From Herbaspirillum sp. 3R11 (GTDB lineage: Bacteria; Pseudomonadota; Gammaproteobacteria; Burkholderiales; Burkholderiaceae_D): 64,000 bases of DNA. A program made the position numbers and the translations under genes. The notes beneath the pieces are model-generated. The model was not told the origin of the DNA, ran no database searches, and saw only the letters and a program-made list of their open reading frames with translations. Positions within the stretch are counted from its first letter, which is position 1. Each line of letters starts with the position of its first letter. Below are positions 1 through 9,745 of this stretch, one piece after another. The DNA lies in contig NZ_SPNJ01000004.1 of assembly GCF_004563925.1 (NCBI RefSeq), positions 620,001 through 684,000 of the forward strand. Reading direction: 5' to 3'.

Positions 1-52
1 GGCGCCGGCGACCCAGGACGGCCTGTACCTGGTGCCCAAGGTCATCGAATAA
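1..52 (+). CDS. gatC: GatC C-terminus (partial)
   Basis: Only the last 16 codons are in the window, reading from base 2 and ending in TAA at 50-52. The residues end in LVPKVIE, the usual end of the GatC subunit of the Asp/Glu-tRNA amidotransferase. GatC is a small chaperone-like subunit that holds GatA and GatB together. The next gene is gatA, 85 bases on, which fits the common gatC-gatA-gatB order. The identification rests on the tail motif plus position. Confidence 0.8.
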   Translation, partial: APATQDGLYLVPKVIE

Positions 53-137
53 ATCACGCCGCTGCGCAGAAAAACTGCGCACAAAAAAAAGACGCTTCGG
101 CGCCTCAGCCTCACCGAACCTGAAACGACATTTTTTC

Positions 138-1604
138 ATGCATACCAAGACCATCAAAGAGCTGTCGACGCTCTTGCAGACCAAGAAAATTTCCGCGGCC
201 GAACTGGCCACGCTGTTCCTCGACCGCATCGGACAGAGCGACCTCAACGCCTTCCTGCACGTCGACCGTGAACTGACTTTGCAGCAGGCCGCGCAAGCTG
301 ATCAGCGCATCGCCGCAGGCGACGTCACGCCGTTGACCGGCATCCCGATCGCGCACAAGGACTTGTTCGTGACGCGCGGATGGCGCACCACGGCCGGTTC
401 GAAGATGCTGGAAAATTATGTAAGCCCGTTTGATGCAACCGTGGTGGAACAGTTCAACGCTGCCGGCACTGTTACATTGGGCAAACTCAACTGCGATGAA
501 TTCGCTATGGGTTCGGGTAACGAAAATTCTTATTTCGGCGCCGTGAAAAACCCGTGGGACAAGCGCGCCGTGCCCGGCGGTTCGTCCGGCGGTTCGGCCG
601 CCGCGATTGCCGCGCGCCTGGCGCCGGCCGCCACCGGTACCGACACCGGCGGCTCGATCCGCCAGCCGTCGTCGCTGTGCGGCGTGACCGGCATCAAGCC
701 GACTTACGGCAGCGTCTCGCGCTACGGCATGATCGCGTTTGCGTCGTCGCTCGACCAGGGTGGCCCGATCGCCAAGACCGCCGAAGACTGCGGCCTGCTG
801 CTCAACGCCATGAGCGGTTTCGATCAGCGCGATTCGACCAGCATCGAACGCCCGAAGGAAGATTTCACTCGTTCACTGAACGACAGCGTCAAGGGTCTGC
901 GCATCGGCGTGCCGAAGGAATTCTTCGGCGCCGGCCTGGCCGCCGATGTCGAACAGGCGGTACGCGCCGCACTCGCGGAATACGAAAAACTCGGCGCCAC
1001 ACTGGTCGATATTTCGCTGCCGAAAACCGAACTGTCGATCCCGGTGTATTACGTGATTGCACCGGCTGAAGCATCGTCGAACCTGTCGCGTTTCGACGGC
1101 GTGCGCTACGGCCATCGCGCCGCCGATTACAAGGACCTCGCCGACATGTACAAGAAGTCGCGCGCGGAAGGTTTCGGCGATGAAGTGAAGCGCCGCATCC
1201 TGGTCGGCGCCTATGTGCTGTCGCACGGCTACTACGATGCCTACTACCTGCAGGCGCAAAAAATCCGCCGCCTGATCGCGCAGGATTTCCAGAACGCGCT
1301 GACCGGCCCGGACCGCAAGTGCGACGTCATCATGGGACCGGTCTCGCCGACCGTGGCATGGGACCTGGGCGACAAGACCGACGATCCTGTGGCCAATTAC
1401 CTGGCCGACATCTTCACGCTGTCGACCAGCCTGGCGGGTCTGCCGGGCATGTCGATCCCCTGCGGATTTGGTCAGGGCGAAAAGAACGGCAAGCGTCCGG
1501 TCGGCCTGCAAATCATCGGCAGCTACTACGATGAAGCGCGCTTGCTCAACGTCGCCCACCAATATCAGCAAGTCACCGACTGGCATCTGCGTGCACCGGC
1601 TTGA
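138..1604 (+). CDS. gatA: Asp-tRNA(Asn)/Glu-tRNA(Gln) amidotransferase subunit A
   Basis: The 488-residue protein is the glutaminase subunit of GatCAB, which releases ammonia from glutamine and passes it to GatB to amidate misacylated Glu-tRNA(Gln) or Asp-tRNA(Asn) in the cytoplasm. The amidase-signature triad is visible: Lys74 in IPIAHKDLF, the [11 protein letters not shown] loop near 146-156 (cis-Ser), and the nucleophile Ser173 in [11 protein letters not shown]. The length is normal for GatA. The ATG at 138 has only a weak purine-rich ribosome site but matches the usual N-terminus. It lies between gatC and gatB, 50 bases before gatB. Confidence 0.97.
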   Translation: MHTKTIKELSTLLQTKKISAAELATLFLDRIGQSDLNAFLHVDRELTLQQAAQADQRIAAGDVTPLTGIPIAHKDLFVTRGWRTTAGSKMLENYVSPFDATVVEQFNAAGTVTLGKLNCDEFAMGSGNENSYFGAVKNPWDKRAVPGGSSGGSAAAIAARLAPAATGTDTGGSIRQPSSLCGVTGIKPTYGSVSRYGMIAFASSLDQGGPIAKTAEDCGLLLNAMSGFDQRDSTSIERPKEDFTRSLNDSVKGLRIGVPKEFFGAGLAADVEQAVRAALAEYEKLGATLVDISLPKTELSIPVYYVIAPAEASSNLSRFDGVRYGHRAADYKDLADMYKKSRAEGFGDEVKRRILVGAYVLSHGYYDAYYLQAQKIRRLIAQDFQNALTGPDRKCDVIMGPVSPTVAWDLGDKTDDPVANYLADIFTLSTSLAGLPGMSIPCGFGQGEKNGKRPVGLQIIGSYYDEARLLNVAHQYQQVTDWHLRAPA

Positions 1605-1654
1605 TCGCCCGTCCGCAACGCCACGAAACGAATACAGAATCAGCGAGGAATACT

Positions 1655-3115
1655 ATGCAGTGGGAAGTCGTCATCGGTCTGGAAACGCACACGCAGCTTT
1701 CGACCGAATCCAAAATTTTCAGCGGCTCGTCGACACAGTTCGGCTCCGCCCCCAACACCCAGGCCAGCCCGGTCGACCTGGCCTTGCCGGGCGTCTTGCC
1801 GGTGCTGAACAAGGGCGCGGTCGAACGCGCCATCCAGTTCGGCCTGGCGATCGGCGCGACGATTGCGCCGCGCTCGGTGTTCGCGCGCAAAAACTATTTT
1901 TATCCCGATCTGCCCAAGGGTTACCAGATCAGCCAGTTTGAAATCCCGGTGGTCCAGGGCGGCAAGATTTCCTTCGTGCTCGAGAAGGACGGCAAGGCCG
2001 AGATCAAGACGCTGCAGCTGACTCGCGCGCATCTGGAAGAAGACGCCGGCAAGTCGCTGCATGAAGACTACCAGGGCATGACCGGCATCGACCTCAACCG
2101 CGCCGGCACGCCGCTGCTGGAAATCGTCACCGAACCCGACATGCGCAGCGCCGCCGAAGCCGTGGCCTACGCCAAGGCGCTGCACTCGCTGGTGATGTGG
2201 CTCGGCATCTGCGACGGCAACATGCAGGAAGGCTCGTTCCGCTGCGACGCCAACGTCTCGGTGCGCCCGGTCGGCCAGAAGGAATACGGCACCCGCTGCG
2301 AGATCAAGAACCTCAACTCGTTCCGCTTCATGGAAGACGCGATCAACTACGAAGTGCGGCGCCAGGTCGAACTGATCGAAGACGGCGGCACCGTGGTGCA
2401 GGAAACCCGCCTGTACGATCCGGACAAGAAGGAAACGCGCTCGATGCGCAGCAAGGAAGACGCGCAGGATTACCGTTACTTCCCCGACCCTGATCTGCCG
2501 CCGCTGGTCATCGCGCAAGAATGGATAGAGCGCGTCAAAGCCACCATGCCGGAATTGCCGGGCGCGATGCGCGAGCGTTTCGTCGGCGATTACGCGCTGA
2601 CCGAATACGACGCCGCCGTACTGACGCAATCGAAGGCAATGGCGTCCTACTTCGAAGCGGTGGTCACCGCCGCCGGCAAGGAACAGGCCAAACCCGCCGC
2701 CAACTGGCTCATGGGCGACGTCGCCTCGACGCTCAACCGCGAAGACACCGACATCGCCGCCGCGCCGGTCAGCGCCGTGCAGTTTGCGCTGCTGTTGAAG
2801 CGCATCGCCGACGGCACCATCTCCAACAAGATCGCCAAGGAAGTCTTCGCCGGCATGTGGGAAGCCAAGTCCGACAAGGACACGCTGGCCGACGACATCA
2901 TCGACGCCAAGGGCCTGAAGCAGATTTCCGACAGCGGCGCGCTGGAAGCCATCGTCGACCAAGTGCTGGCGGCCAATGAAAAATCGGTCGCGGAGTTCCG
3001 CTCCGGCAAGGAACAGGCCATCAATGCACTGATCGGCCAAGCCATGAAAGCCACCAAGGGCAAGGCCAATCCGGCGCAACTGACCGAGTTGCTGCGCAAA
3101 AAACTGGCCGGCTGA
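1655..3115 (+). CDS. gatB: Asp-tRNA(Asn)/Glu-tRNA(Gln) amidotransferase subunit B
   Basis: The 486-residue GatB binds the misacylated tRNA, phosphorylates the acyl group with ATP and transfers ammonia from GatA. The start at 1655 ([12 protein letters not shown]) is chosen because it gives the canonical GatB N-terminus and is preceded by CGAGGA; the reading frame extends 18 codons further upstream but that part looks non-coding. Typical motifs are [13 protein letters not shown] and the [12 protein letters not shown] segment, followed by a helical YqeY-like tail domain at the C-terminus. It is the last gene of gatCAB and is followed by a strong terminator at 3143. Confidence 0.97.
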   Translation: MQWEVVIGLETHTQLSTESKIFSGSSTQFGSAPNTQASPVDLALPGVLPVLNKGAVERAIQFGLAIGATIAPRSVFARKNYFYPDLPKGYQISQFEIPVVQGGKISFVLEKDGKAEIKTLQLTRAHLEEDAGKSLHEDYQGMTGIDLNRAGTPLLEIVTEPDMRSAAEAVAYAKALHSLVMWLGICDGNMQEGSFRCDANVSVRPVGQKEYGTRCEIKNLNSFRFMEDAINYEVRRQVELIEDGGTVVQETRLYDPDKKETRSMRSKEDAQDYRYFPDPDLPPLVIAQEWIERVKATMPELPGAMRERFVGDYALTEYDAAVLTQSKAMASYFEAVVTAAGKEQAKPAANWLMGDVASTLNREDTDIAAAPVSAVQFALLLKRIADGTISNKIAKEVFAGMWEAKSDKDTLADDIIDAKGLKQISDSGALEAIVDQVLAANEKSVAEFRSGKEQAINALIGQAMKATKGKANPAQLTELLRKKLAG

Positions 3116-3142
3116 CCACTGTTTTTGTCGGTCATGACGATC

Positions 3143-3175
3143 AAAGCCGCTGCTGTTGCAGCGGCTTTTTCGTTT
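3143..3175 (+). terminator. Rho-independent terminator after gatB
   Basis: The stem AGCCGCTGC / GCAGCGGCT has a TGTT loop and is followed by TTTTTCGTTT. It sits 28 bases after the gatB stop codon and ends the gatCAB transcript. Confidence 0.9.
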
Positions 3176-3333
3176 CTACGCGACACAATGCGCAAAAAAC
3201 GCATATGGTTATGAAAACTTATTACTTGCTGGCCCGGCTGGCGAGGCGTGTAATCCTTGTTTTACCCATATTCGGAGCGAGGTCGCCAGCCCCAAGCTGA
3301 GCGGCATCGTCCGGCAACGGAGCCAGACTCATC

Positions 3334-4230
3334 ATGTCCAGCGCAAGCGCACTGCAAACCCGGACCGCCGCGGCGGAACAAGACTTCACCATCCGCGCCT
3401 TCGGCGGCCCGCTGGGCGCCGAAATCACCGGTCTCGACCTCAACCTGCCGGTGTCCGACCGCGAACTGGCCGAGATTCGTGCAGCACTGGTCAAACACAA
3501 CGTGGTGGTGTTCCGCGACCAGCGCATCACACCGGACCAGCACGTCGCCTTCAGCCGCCGCTTCGGCCCGCTACAGGTGCATGTGCTGAACCGCTTCCAC
3601 CTGAAGAATTATCCGGAAATCCTGATCGTCTCGAACGTGCTCGAAGACGGCAAACCGATCGGCCTGGTCGACGCCGGCGCCGACTGGCATTCTGATCTCT
3701 CGTACATGCCCAAGCCCAGCCTGGGCGCGCTGCTGCATTCGCAGGAGCTGCCTGCCGAACAGGGCGACACGCTGTTCGCCAACACCGCCGACGCCTACGA
3801 CACGCTGCCGGCCGAGATCAAGAAGCTGCTGGAAGGCAAGCGCGCCGTGCACTCCTACGTCTACCGCTACGAACGGCTGCGCAAGCTGTCGCCGTGGCGT
3901 CAGGAGCTGACGCAAAAGCAGATCGACGACGTGCCGCCGGTGGAGCATCCGGTCATCACCACGCATCCGGAAAGCGGCCGCAAGATCCTGTTCGTCAGCG
4001 AGGGCTTCACCTCGCACATCATCGGCATCCCGCGCGATGAAAGCGATGAACTGCTCAAGACCCTGCATGCGCACATCACGCGTCCGGAGAACGTCTACCG
4101 CCATCAATGGCAACCGCACGACATCGTATTCTGGGACAACCGCAGCACCCAGCATTACGCCGCCATCACGCCACAGCACCTGCGCCGTACGCTGTACCGT
4201 ACTACGGTGGAAGGCGACGTACCGGTCTGA
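3334..4230 (+). CDS. TauD/TfdA-family 2-oxoglutarate-dependent dioxygenase
   Basis: The 298-residue protein belongs to the Fe(II)/2-oxoglutarate dioxygenases that include taurine dioxygenase TauD and 2,4-D dioxygenase TfdA. The metal triad is visible: His119 and Asp121 in DWHSDLSY and His274 in RSTQHYA; Arg284/Arg285 would bind the 2-oxoglutarate carboxylate. It stands alone between two terminators, with no tau or ssu transport genes nearby, so the substrate cannot be read from context. Taurine, another sulfonate or an aryloxyalkanoate are all possible. The start at 3334 gives the usual family length. Family call is sure; substrate is open. Confidence 0.88.
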   Translation: MSSASALQTRTAAAEQDFTIRAFGGPLGAEITGLDLNLPVSDRELAEIRAALVKHNVVVFRDQRITPDQHVAFSRRFGPLQVHVLNRFHLKNYPEILIVSNVLEDGKPIGLVDAGADWHSDLSYMPKPSLGALLHSQELPAEQGDTLFANTADAYDTLPAEIKKLLEGKRAVHSYVYRYERLRKLSPWRQELTQKQIDDVPPVEHPVITTHPESGRKILFVSEGFTSHIIGIPRDESDELLKTLHAHITRPENVYRHQWQPHDIVFWDNRSTQHYAAITPQHLRRTLYRTTVEGDVPV

Positions 4231-4260
4231 AGCTTGCCTATCCGACAAGTCTCAACGGAA

Positions 4261-4287
4261 AAAGCCCTCGCAAGAGGGCTTTTTTAT
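4261..4287 (+). terminator. Terminator after the TauD-type dioxygenase
   Basis: The stem AGCCCTC / GAGGGCT has a GCAA loop and is followed by TTTTTATT, 30 bases after the dioxygenase stop codon. Confidence 0.9.
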
Positions 4288-4405
4288 TGCCTGCAAGGCA
4301 TTGTTTCCGATCGCTAAGGAACGGCGGTGCACGCCGCTGGTCCAAAGTTCGGATGGCCCTGCCTTGCGCCTGCGGCCTTATTCGAACAACAACAGGAGAA
4401 TGCAC

Positions 4406-4918
4406 ATGAAATTCCGTACAACTTTTATGATCGTGGTGCTGGCGCTGGTCGCCATCTTCGCCGCCGTCAACTGGGAAGCCTTCCTCGCACCGACGCCGTT
4501 GACGCTGGTGTTCACCGACTTCCAGGCGCCGCTGGGACTGGTGATGCTGGGCGTGGTGGTGATTCTCACAGCGGTTTTCCTGATGTACGTGATGGCGCTG
4601 CAAACCAGCGCGCTGTTCGAAGCGCGCCGGCTGACCAAGCAGCTCGATACGCAGCGCGAGCTGGCAGACCAGGCCGAGAAATCACGCTTCATCGAATTGC
4701 GCGGTTACCTGCAAAGCGAATTGCAGCAGCTGCAGCAACGCCAGAACGCGCACCTGAGCGCGCTGACCAACAAGATCGAATCGGTGCAGCAGGACATCCA
4801 GCAACGCGGCCAGCTGACGGAGAACGCGGTCGCTGCGCAGATCGGCGAGCTGGATGATCGCCTGCAACGCCTCGGCGTCGGTACGACCGGAGTAGCAGGC
4901 GTCAGAGCCACCGTCTGA
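4406..4918 (+). CDS. LapA-like (DUF1049) inner-membrane protein
   Basis: The 170-residue protein has two hydrophobic segments (about residues 5-25 and 42-66) followed by a long Gln-rich, coiled-coil-like cytoplasmic tail (about 75-155, many LQQLQQRQ-type heptads). This layout resembles the LapA/DUF1049 membrane family, whose members help in envelope assembly; the match is by topology, not by a decisive motif. The start at 4406 is chosen because CAGGAG lies 7 bases upstream; the nearby ATG at 4400 is too close to that site. It is monocistronic between terminators. Function unknown. Confidence 0.7.
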   Translation: MKFRTTFMIVVLALVAIFAAVNWEAFLAPTPLTLVFTDFQAPLGLVMLGVVVILTAVFLMYVMALQTSALFEARRLTKQLDTQRELADQAEKSRFIELRGYLQSELQQLQQRQNAHLSALTNKIESVQQDIQQRGQLTENAVAAQIGELDDRLQRLGVGTTGVAGVRATV

Positions 4919-4951
4919 AGCTTGCTGTAAAAGCACAAGAAGCAGCAGGTC

Positions 4952-4990
4952 AAAAAAAGCCCCGGGTCGCGATGACCAGGGGCTTTTTTA
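4952..4990. terminator. Bidirectional terminator between the LapA-like gene and pyrE
   Basis: AGCCCC and GGTC pair with GACC and GGGGCT with one internal mismatch. An A-run lies on the left and TTTTTT on the right, so the hairpin can stop both the plus-strand LapA-like gene and the minus-strand pyrE gene. Confidence 0.88.
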
Positions 4991-5014
4991 ATGCCTGCAG
5001 ATGACGGATTTGCC

Positions 5015-5680
5015 TTATTGCACGCCGTAACGCGTGCGGTAAGCCGCCACGGCATCCTTGTACTGCGACAGTTGCGCATCGGCGCCGGCCTGCGCCAGAT
5101 ATTGCAGCAGGTCGTTGAGGTTGCCGATCGAGATCACCGGCATGTCGTAGGCCTTGCCCACTTCCTGCACCGCGGACAGCGCCGACAAGGCGTCATCCTT
5201 ACCCGAGCGCTCCATGCGGTCCAGCGCGATCAGGACCGCGCATGGGGTAGCGCCCGCAGCACGGATCATGTCCACCGATTCGCGCACCGAGGTGCCGGCC
5301 GAAATCACGTCGTCGATGATCACCACGCGACCCTGCAGCTTGGCGCCGACGATGGTGCCGCCTTCGCCGTGGTCCTTGGCTTCCTTGCGGTTGTAGGCGA
5401 ACGGCACGTTGCGGCCCTGGCCGGCCAGCGCGACGGCGGTGGCCGAGGCCAGCGTGATGCCCTTGTAGGCGGGGCCGAACAGCATGTCGTATTGCAGGCC
5501 GGACTCCTGCAAGGTCTGGGCGTAGAACTGCGCCACCTTGGCCAGCGCCGCACCTTCGTTGAACAGCCCGGCGTTGAAGAAGTAAGGAGAAGTGCGGCCG
5601 GCCTTAGTGACGAACTCGCCGAAGCGCAACACGCCTGCGGACACGGCAAACTCAATGAATTCTTGTCGTAAGTTGCTCAA
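5015..5680 (-). CDS. pyrE: Orotate phosphoribosyltransferase
   Basis: The 221-residue enzyme joins orotate and PRPP to give orotidine 5'-phosphate in pyrimidine synthesis. The PRPP loop is seen as [13 protein letters not shown], and the N-terminus ([20 protein letters not shown]) matches PyrE of related bacteria. No ATG fits: the best start is the TTG at 5680-5678, with AGGA 7 bases upstream. The open frame continues far upstream (to about 5992) over the divergent exonuclease gene, but that part is not PyrE-like. It ends at a bidirectional terminator. Confidence 0.95.
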   Translation of the reverse strand: MSNLRQEFIEFAVSAGVLRFGEFVTKAGRTSPYFFNAGLFNEGAALAKVAQFYAQTLQESGLQYDMLFGPAYKGITLASATAVALAGQGRNVPFAYNRKEAKDHGEGGTIVGAKLQGRVVIIDDVISAGTSVRESVDMIRAAGATPCAVLIALDRMERSGKDDALSALSAVQEVGKAYDMPVISIGNLNDLLQYLAQAGADAQLSQYKDAVAAYRTRYGVQ

Positions 5681-5815
5681 AATACATTCCTGGAAAATGA
5701 CATGCAGACCGGCACTGCGATGAAGAAGCGCTGCGAATACATACAGCGGCCTGCAAAACCCACATTTTAAATGAATCAGGTATGCTACGCGCCTGACTTT
5801 TACGTGAGTTTCCCC
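5681..5815. promoter_or_regulatory. Divergent promoter region pyrE / exoA
   Basis: These 135 bases separate the divergent pyrE and exonuclease III genes and must hold both promoters. An AT-rich stretch (CATTTTAAATGAATCAGGTATGCT, split here as 5762-5785) carries TATGCT as a possible -10 for the plus-strand gene. No clear operator is seen. Confidence 0.4.
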
Positions 5816-6589
5816 ATGCCAAAAATCGTCTCCGCCAATCTCAACGGCATCCGCTCCGCCGCCAAAAAGGGTTTCTTCGAATGGATGGCCAAGGAATCCG
5901 CCGACTTCATCTGCGTGCAGGAACTGAAGGCCCAGGAAGCCGACATGTCGCCGGAGTTCCTCGCGCCGGAAGGCTATGTCGGTCATTTCCACTACGCCCA
6001 GAAGAAGGGCTATTCGGGCGTCGGCGTCTACAGCAAGCGCACCCCGGACGCGGTGCGCATCGGCTTCGGTACGCAGGAGTTTGACGACGAAGGCCGCTAC
6101 GTCGAATGCGACTTTGGCGACCTCACCGTGATCTCGCTGTACTGCCCGTCGGGCTCGTCAAGCGAAGAGCGCCAGCAAGCCAAGTTCCGCTTCATGGAAG
6201 TGTTCCTGCCGCACTTGCAGGAATTGAAGAACAGCGGTCGCGAGATCGTCATCTGCGGCGACTGGAACATCGCGCACAAGGAAATCGATCTGAAGAACTG
6301 GAAGAGCAACCAGAAGAATTCCGGCTTCCTGCCTGAAGAACGCGCCTGGCTGACGCGCGTGTTCGACGAACTGGGCCTGGTCGACGTCTACCGCACCATC
6401 CATCCGGAAACCACCGGCGATGCCTACACCTGGTGGAGCAACCGCGGCCAGGCCTGGGCCAACAATGTCGGCTGGCGCATCGATTATCACATCGCGACTG
6501 CCGGCATCGCCAAGAAGGCCAAGACGGCGGCGATCTACAAGACCGCACGCTTCTCGGATCATTCGCCGCTGACGATCGATTACAAGTAA
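5816..6589 (+). CDS. xth: Exodeoxyribonuclease III
   Basis: The 257-residue protein is an AP endonuclease / 3'-5' exonuclease of the ExoIII type, acting in base-excision repair. The N-terminus [13 protein letters not shown], the catalytic Glu in [25 protein letters not shown] and the C-terminal [10 protein letters not shown] (Asp-His pair) are all hallmarks of the family. The start at 5816 is chosen over the upstream in-frame 5771 because it gives the standard N-terminus and is preceded by GTGAG. It is divergent from pyrE and ends at its own terminator. Confidence 0.96.
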   Translation: MPKIVSANLNGIRSAAKKGFFEWMAKESADFICVQELKAQEADMSPEFLAPEGYVGHFHYAQKKGYSGVGVYSKRTPDAVRIGFGTQEFDDEGRYVECDFGDLTVISLYCPSGSSSEERQQAKFRFMEVFLPHLQELKNSGREIVICGDWNIAHKEIDLKNWKSNQKNSGFLPEERAWLTRVFDELGLVDVYRTIHPETTGDAYTWWSNRGQAWANNVGWRIDYHIATAGIAKKAKTAAIYKTARFSDHSPLTIDYK

Positions 6590-6655
6590 ATCCACCCGAT
6601 GCCTGGCGCCTCAGCGTCGACATCGGCATCTGTGCCAACATCTGCACCGGCCATG

Positions 6656-6685
6656 AAAAAGCCCTCGCTAGCGAGGGCTTTTTTG
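6656..6685. terminator. Terminator between exonuclease III and topB
   Basis: An 8-bp stem AGCCCTCG / CGAGGGCT around CTAG, with A-run before and TTTTTT after. It can work for the plus-strand exonuclease gene and for the convergent topB gene. Confidence 0.9.
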
Positions 6686-6700
6686 TGCGCCGATGATTAC

Positions 6701-9355
6701 TTAAGCAGCGGCGGCTTTCTTCGGTGCAGCCTTTTTCGCAGCCGGCTTTTTAGCCGCAGGTTTCTTGGCGGCCGGCTTCTTGGCTGCTGCTGCAGCCGGC
6801 TTGGCCTTCGCCTTGGTCGCGGTTGCAGTGGCTGCTTCGTCGCCCTCTGCAGCGGCTGCTGCAGCCTTGCCCTTGGCCGGCGCCTTGGCCTTGCGTTCCT
6901 CGAACTCGAAGCTGATCTTGCCGTCCTTGCCGCGTGACAGGAAAGCCTTGAACGGACGGCGCGTGCGTTGCGAGATGAAGCCCGGCAGCAAATCGGTCTT
7001 GCCCTCATTGAGCAGCTTGACCATCTGTTCCGGCAGGATTTCCTGCTGCAGGATGATGCGGCCGCTGCGGAAGTCGCAGGCCTTCGGCTTCGCGACCTGC
7101 TTTTCGCAGACGTAGGCCAGACCCATTTCGTAGACGCCGCTGCCGCATTTCGGGCAAGGGCCGAGTGGGGTCTGCTCGCTGAAATCGACCGGTTCACCGC
7201 TGTCGTCGTCGTTCTGGCCGAAGTCGAATTCCAGCTTGAAGTTCTTGATTTCTTCGTCGCGTGAAATCTTCAGGATCGCCGCAAACGGACGGCCCATCTT
7301 GGAGCGGAAACCTTGCAGCGGACCGATGGTGCGATTGGCCAGCAATTCTTCCACTTCCGGGATTTCAAACTGGCGGCCGGCCGGCGTCTTGCTCATCGAG
7401 AATTCGCACTTGGTGCAGGCGAAACGGCGATAGTTTTCCTTCACCACGCTGCCGCAATTCGGGCACGGCGTCTTCAGCGTCGCGTAGTCGCCGGGAATCG
7501 TGTCGTTGTTGTATTCCTTGGCGCGCTTGACGATGATTTGCGTCATCTGCGCGATCTCGCGCATGAACTCTTCACGGCTGATCTTGCCGCGTTCCATCTG
7601 CGCCAGCTTCTGCTCCCACTCGCCGGTCAATTCAGGTTCGGTCAGTTCATCCACGCCGAGGCCGTGCAGCAGCGTCATGAGCTGGAACGCCTTGGCGGTC
7701 GGCATCATTTCGCGGCCTTCGCGCAGCAGGTATTTTTCGTTGATCAGGCCTTCGATGATGGCCGCACGCGTCGCCGGCGTGCCGAGGCCCTTGCCGGCCA
7801 TCGCTTCTCGCAGCTCGTCGGAGTCGATCAGCTTGCCGGCGCCTTCCATGGCCGACAGCAGCGTCGCTTCGGTGTAACGCGCAGGCGGTTTGGTGACCAG
7901 GCCGTTGGCAGTAATCTTGTCGGTCTGGACCTTTTCGTCCTTGGCGACGGCGACCAGCGTGCCGCTGTTTTCGTCTTTCTCGTCGACCACGTCCTTGCCG
8001 TAGATCGCCAGCCAGCCCGGGTTGGTCATGACCTTGCCCTCAGTCTTGAACTGATGGCCGGAGACTTCGGTGAAGCGCGTGGTGACCTGGAATTCCGCGG
8101 CCGGGAAGAACACCGCCATGAAGCGGCGCGTCACCAGGTCGTACAGCTTCTGTTCCGGTTCGGACAGATTCTTCGGTGCTTGCGTGGTCGGGATGATCGC
8201 AAAGTGATCACTGATCTTGGTGTTGTCGAAGATGCGCTTGTTCGGCTTGACCCAGCCCTGCTTGAGGATCTGCTTCGAGAACTGATGGTAATTGTTGCTC
8301 TCGGACAGGGTGTCCAGCGTGTCCTTGACGGTCTGCACGTAATCTTCCGGCAGATGACGCGAGTCGGTACGCGGATAGGTCAGCACCTTGTGCTTTTCAT
8401 ACAGCGCCTGGGCCAGGCCGAGCGTGTTCTTGGCGGAGAAACCGAAGCGCGAGTTGGCTTCGCGTTGCAGGCTGGTCAGGTCGAACAGGCCGGGCGCCAT
8501 TTGCGTGGTCGGCTTGGATTCTTCGGTGACGTTGCCGATCTTGCCGCGGCAGGCGGCCACGATCGATTCGGCGGCGGCCTTGCTCCACAGGCGCTCAGGG
8601 CGCTTCTCGGGATCGTTCTCGTCCTTCTTGTGCTGCTTGTCGAGCCAGCGGCCTTCATAGATGCCGGCGGCGCAGACGAAGTCGGCGCGTACTTCCCAGA
8701 AATCGCGGGAGACGAACTTCTTGATCTTCTCTTCGCGCTCGACCACGATCGACAGGGTCGGCGTCTGCACGCGACCGACGGTGGTCAGGTAGAAGCCGCC
8801 TTCCTTCGAATTGAACGCGGTCATGGCGCGCGTGCCGTTGATGCCGATCAGCCAGTCCGCTTCGCTGCGGCAGCGGGCGGCGTCGGCCAGCGGCAGCATG
8901 TCTTCGTCCTTGCGCAGGTTGGCGAAACCGTCACGGATCGCGCCCGGCGTCATCGATTGCAGCCAGAGGCGCTGCACCGGCTGCTTGGCCTTGGTGTATT
9001 GCGCGATCAGGCGGAAAATCAGTTCACCTTCCCGCCCGGCGTCACATGCGTTGATCAGGCCGGTGACGTCCTTGCGCTTGATCAGCTTGTTGAGCGCCTT
9101 GAGGCGCGACTCGGTCTTGGCGATCGGGTTGAGCGCAAAGTGCGGCGGAATCATCGGCAAATGGGTGAAGGTCCACTTGCCGCGCTTGACGTCGTATTCC
9201 TCGGGCACCGCGATTTCCAGCAGATGGCCCACGGCCGAGGACAGGACGTATTCGTCGGATTCGAAATACTCATCGTGCTTGGTAAAGCCGCCGAGCGTCT
9301 TCGCGATGTCGTTCGCGACAGAGGGCTTCTCGGCAATGATGAGGGTCTTGCTCAT
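6701..9355 (-). CDS. topB: DNA topoisomerase III (type IA) with histone-like tail
   Basis: The 884-residue type IA topoisomerase passes single strands to relax and decatenate DNA. The Toprim domain shows Glu9 (IIAEKPSVA) and the acidic motif DAGREGE (from Asp105). GRVQTPTL follows near 194, and the catalytic tyrosine is Tyr327 in LTYPRTDS. Two C-terminal zinc-finger segments follow (CPNCGS...CTKC; CPKCGS...C). The last ~60 residues are almost only Ala, Lys and Pro, with three KKPAAKKPA-type repeats, like histone H1, and probably bind DNA nonspecifically. The start at 9355 (MSKTLIIAEKPS) is canonical; 26 further in-frame codons upstream are ignored. Confidence 0.95.
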   Translation of the reverse strand: MSKTLIIAEKPSVANDIAKTLGGFTKHDEYFESDEYVLSSAVGHLLEIAVPEEYDVKRGKWTFTHLPMIPPHFALNPIAKTESRLKALNKLIKRKDVTGLINACDAGREGELIFRLIAQYTKAKQPVQRLWLQSMTPGAIRDGFANLRKDEDMLPLADAARCRSEADWLIGINGTRAMTAFNSKEGGFYLTTVGRVQTPTLSIVVEREEKIKKFVSRDFWEVRADFVCAAGIYEGRWLDKQHKKDENDPEKRPERLWSKAAAESIVAACRGKIGNVTEESKPTTQMAPGLFDLTSLQREANSRFGFSAKNTLGLAQALYEKHKVLTYPRTDSRHLPEDYVQTVKDTLDTLSESNNYHQFSKQILKQGWVKPNKRIFDNTKISDHFAIIPTTQAPKNLSEPEQKLYDLVTRRFMAVFFPAAEFQVTTRFTEVSGHQFKTEGKVMTNPGWLAIYGKDVVDEKDENSGTLVAVAKDEKVQTDKITANGLVTKPPARYTEATLLSAMEGAGKLIDSDELREAMAGKGLGTPATRAAIIEGLINEKYLLREGREMMPTAKAFQLMTLLHGLGVDELTEPELTGEWEQKLAQMERGKISREEFMREIAQMTQIIVKRAKEYNNDTIPGDYATLKTPCPNCGSVVKENYRRFACTKCEFSMSKTPAGRQFEIPEVEELLANRTIGPLQGFRSKMGRPFAAILKISRDEEIKNFKLEFDFGQNDDDSGEPVDFSEQTPLGPCPKCGSGVYEMGLAYVCEKQVAKPKACDFRSGRIILQQEILPEQMVKLLNEGKTDLLPGFISQRTRRPFKAFLSRGKDGKISFEFEERKAKAPAKGKAAAAAAEGDEAATATATKAKAKPAAAAAKKPAAKKPAAKKPAAKKAAPKKAAAA

Positions 9356-9655
9356 AAATGTGTTCTCAAAAGAGGATGCAAAGGGGTCGTAGGCTGATGC
9401 CCGGCCGCGCCAAAATGTGGCGCTGAGGCGCAATTTCTATTGCGTATTGGCAATATGCTTTTTATATAGTAGCTAATATTTGAGCAGTGCGGGGGAATGA
9501 TAAGCGCGTTGCAGAACAAACGGCAAGCACCGCGGTGCGGCCGTGGCTCCCCGGTGACTTGGCCGTTTTGGACAATCTGCAGGCGAATCAGGATAAAACA
9601 AGCGCTGATCGCAGCGCCCTCCCCGTGGTCGTGCAAAGCGCCGGCCACATGAAAA
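9356..9655. other. Intergenic region upstream of topB
   Basis: This stretch has no gene I can support. It holds an AT-rich patch (9457-9482) likely to carry the topB promoter, and an inverted repeat at 9438-9455 (arms TATTGC / GCAATA, 6-base loop) between that patch and topB, which could be an operator. No consensus -35/-10 pair was found. Confidence 0.4.
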
Positions 9656-9677
9656 ACGGCGTCGCAATGGACGCCGT
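9651..9677 (-). terminator. Terminator after smg
   Basis: On the minus strand the stem ACGGCGTC / GACGCCGT with a 6-base loop is followed by TTTTT. It lies about 58 bases after the smg stop codon, beyond the 11-bp repeats. Confidence 0.8.
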
Positions 9678-9690
9678 CTTTTCGTTGCAC

Positions 9691-9745
9691 TCGATGCAAG
9701 TTCGATGCAAGTTCAGTGCAGATTCAGTGCAAATTCAGTGCAACA
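9691..9745. repeat. Five tandem copies of an 11-bp repeat across the smg stop codon
   Basis: Units on the plus strand are TCGATGCAAGT (twice), TCAGTGCAGAT, TCAGTGCAAAT and TCAGTGCAACA, exactly 11 bases apart. The last unit contains the smg stop codon (TGA, complement of 9735-9737) and the preceding three codons. The array lies between smg and its terminator. Eleven is not a multiple of three and is close to one helical turn. Confidence 0.85.

Noticed and set aside
7313..9397. 694-codon open frame on the plus strand opposite topB
   Set aside because: It is antisense to a clear topoisomerase gene and has no recognisable motif; long antisense frames are expected in high-GC genes with strong third-position bias.
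9691..9745. Short regular repeats as a CRISPR remnant
   Set aside because: Units are contiguous 11-mers without spacers and no cas genes are present.
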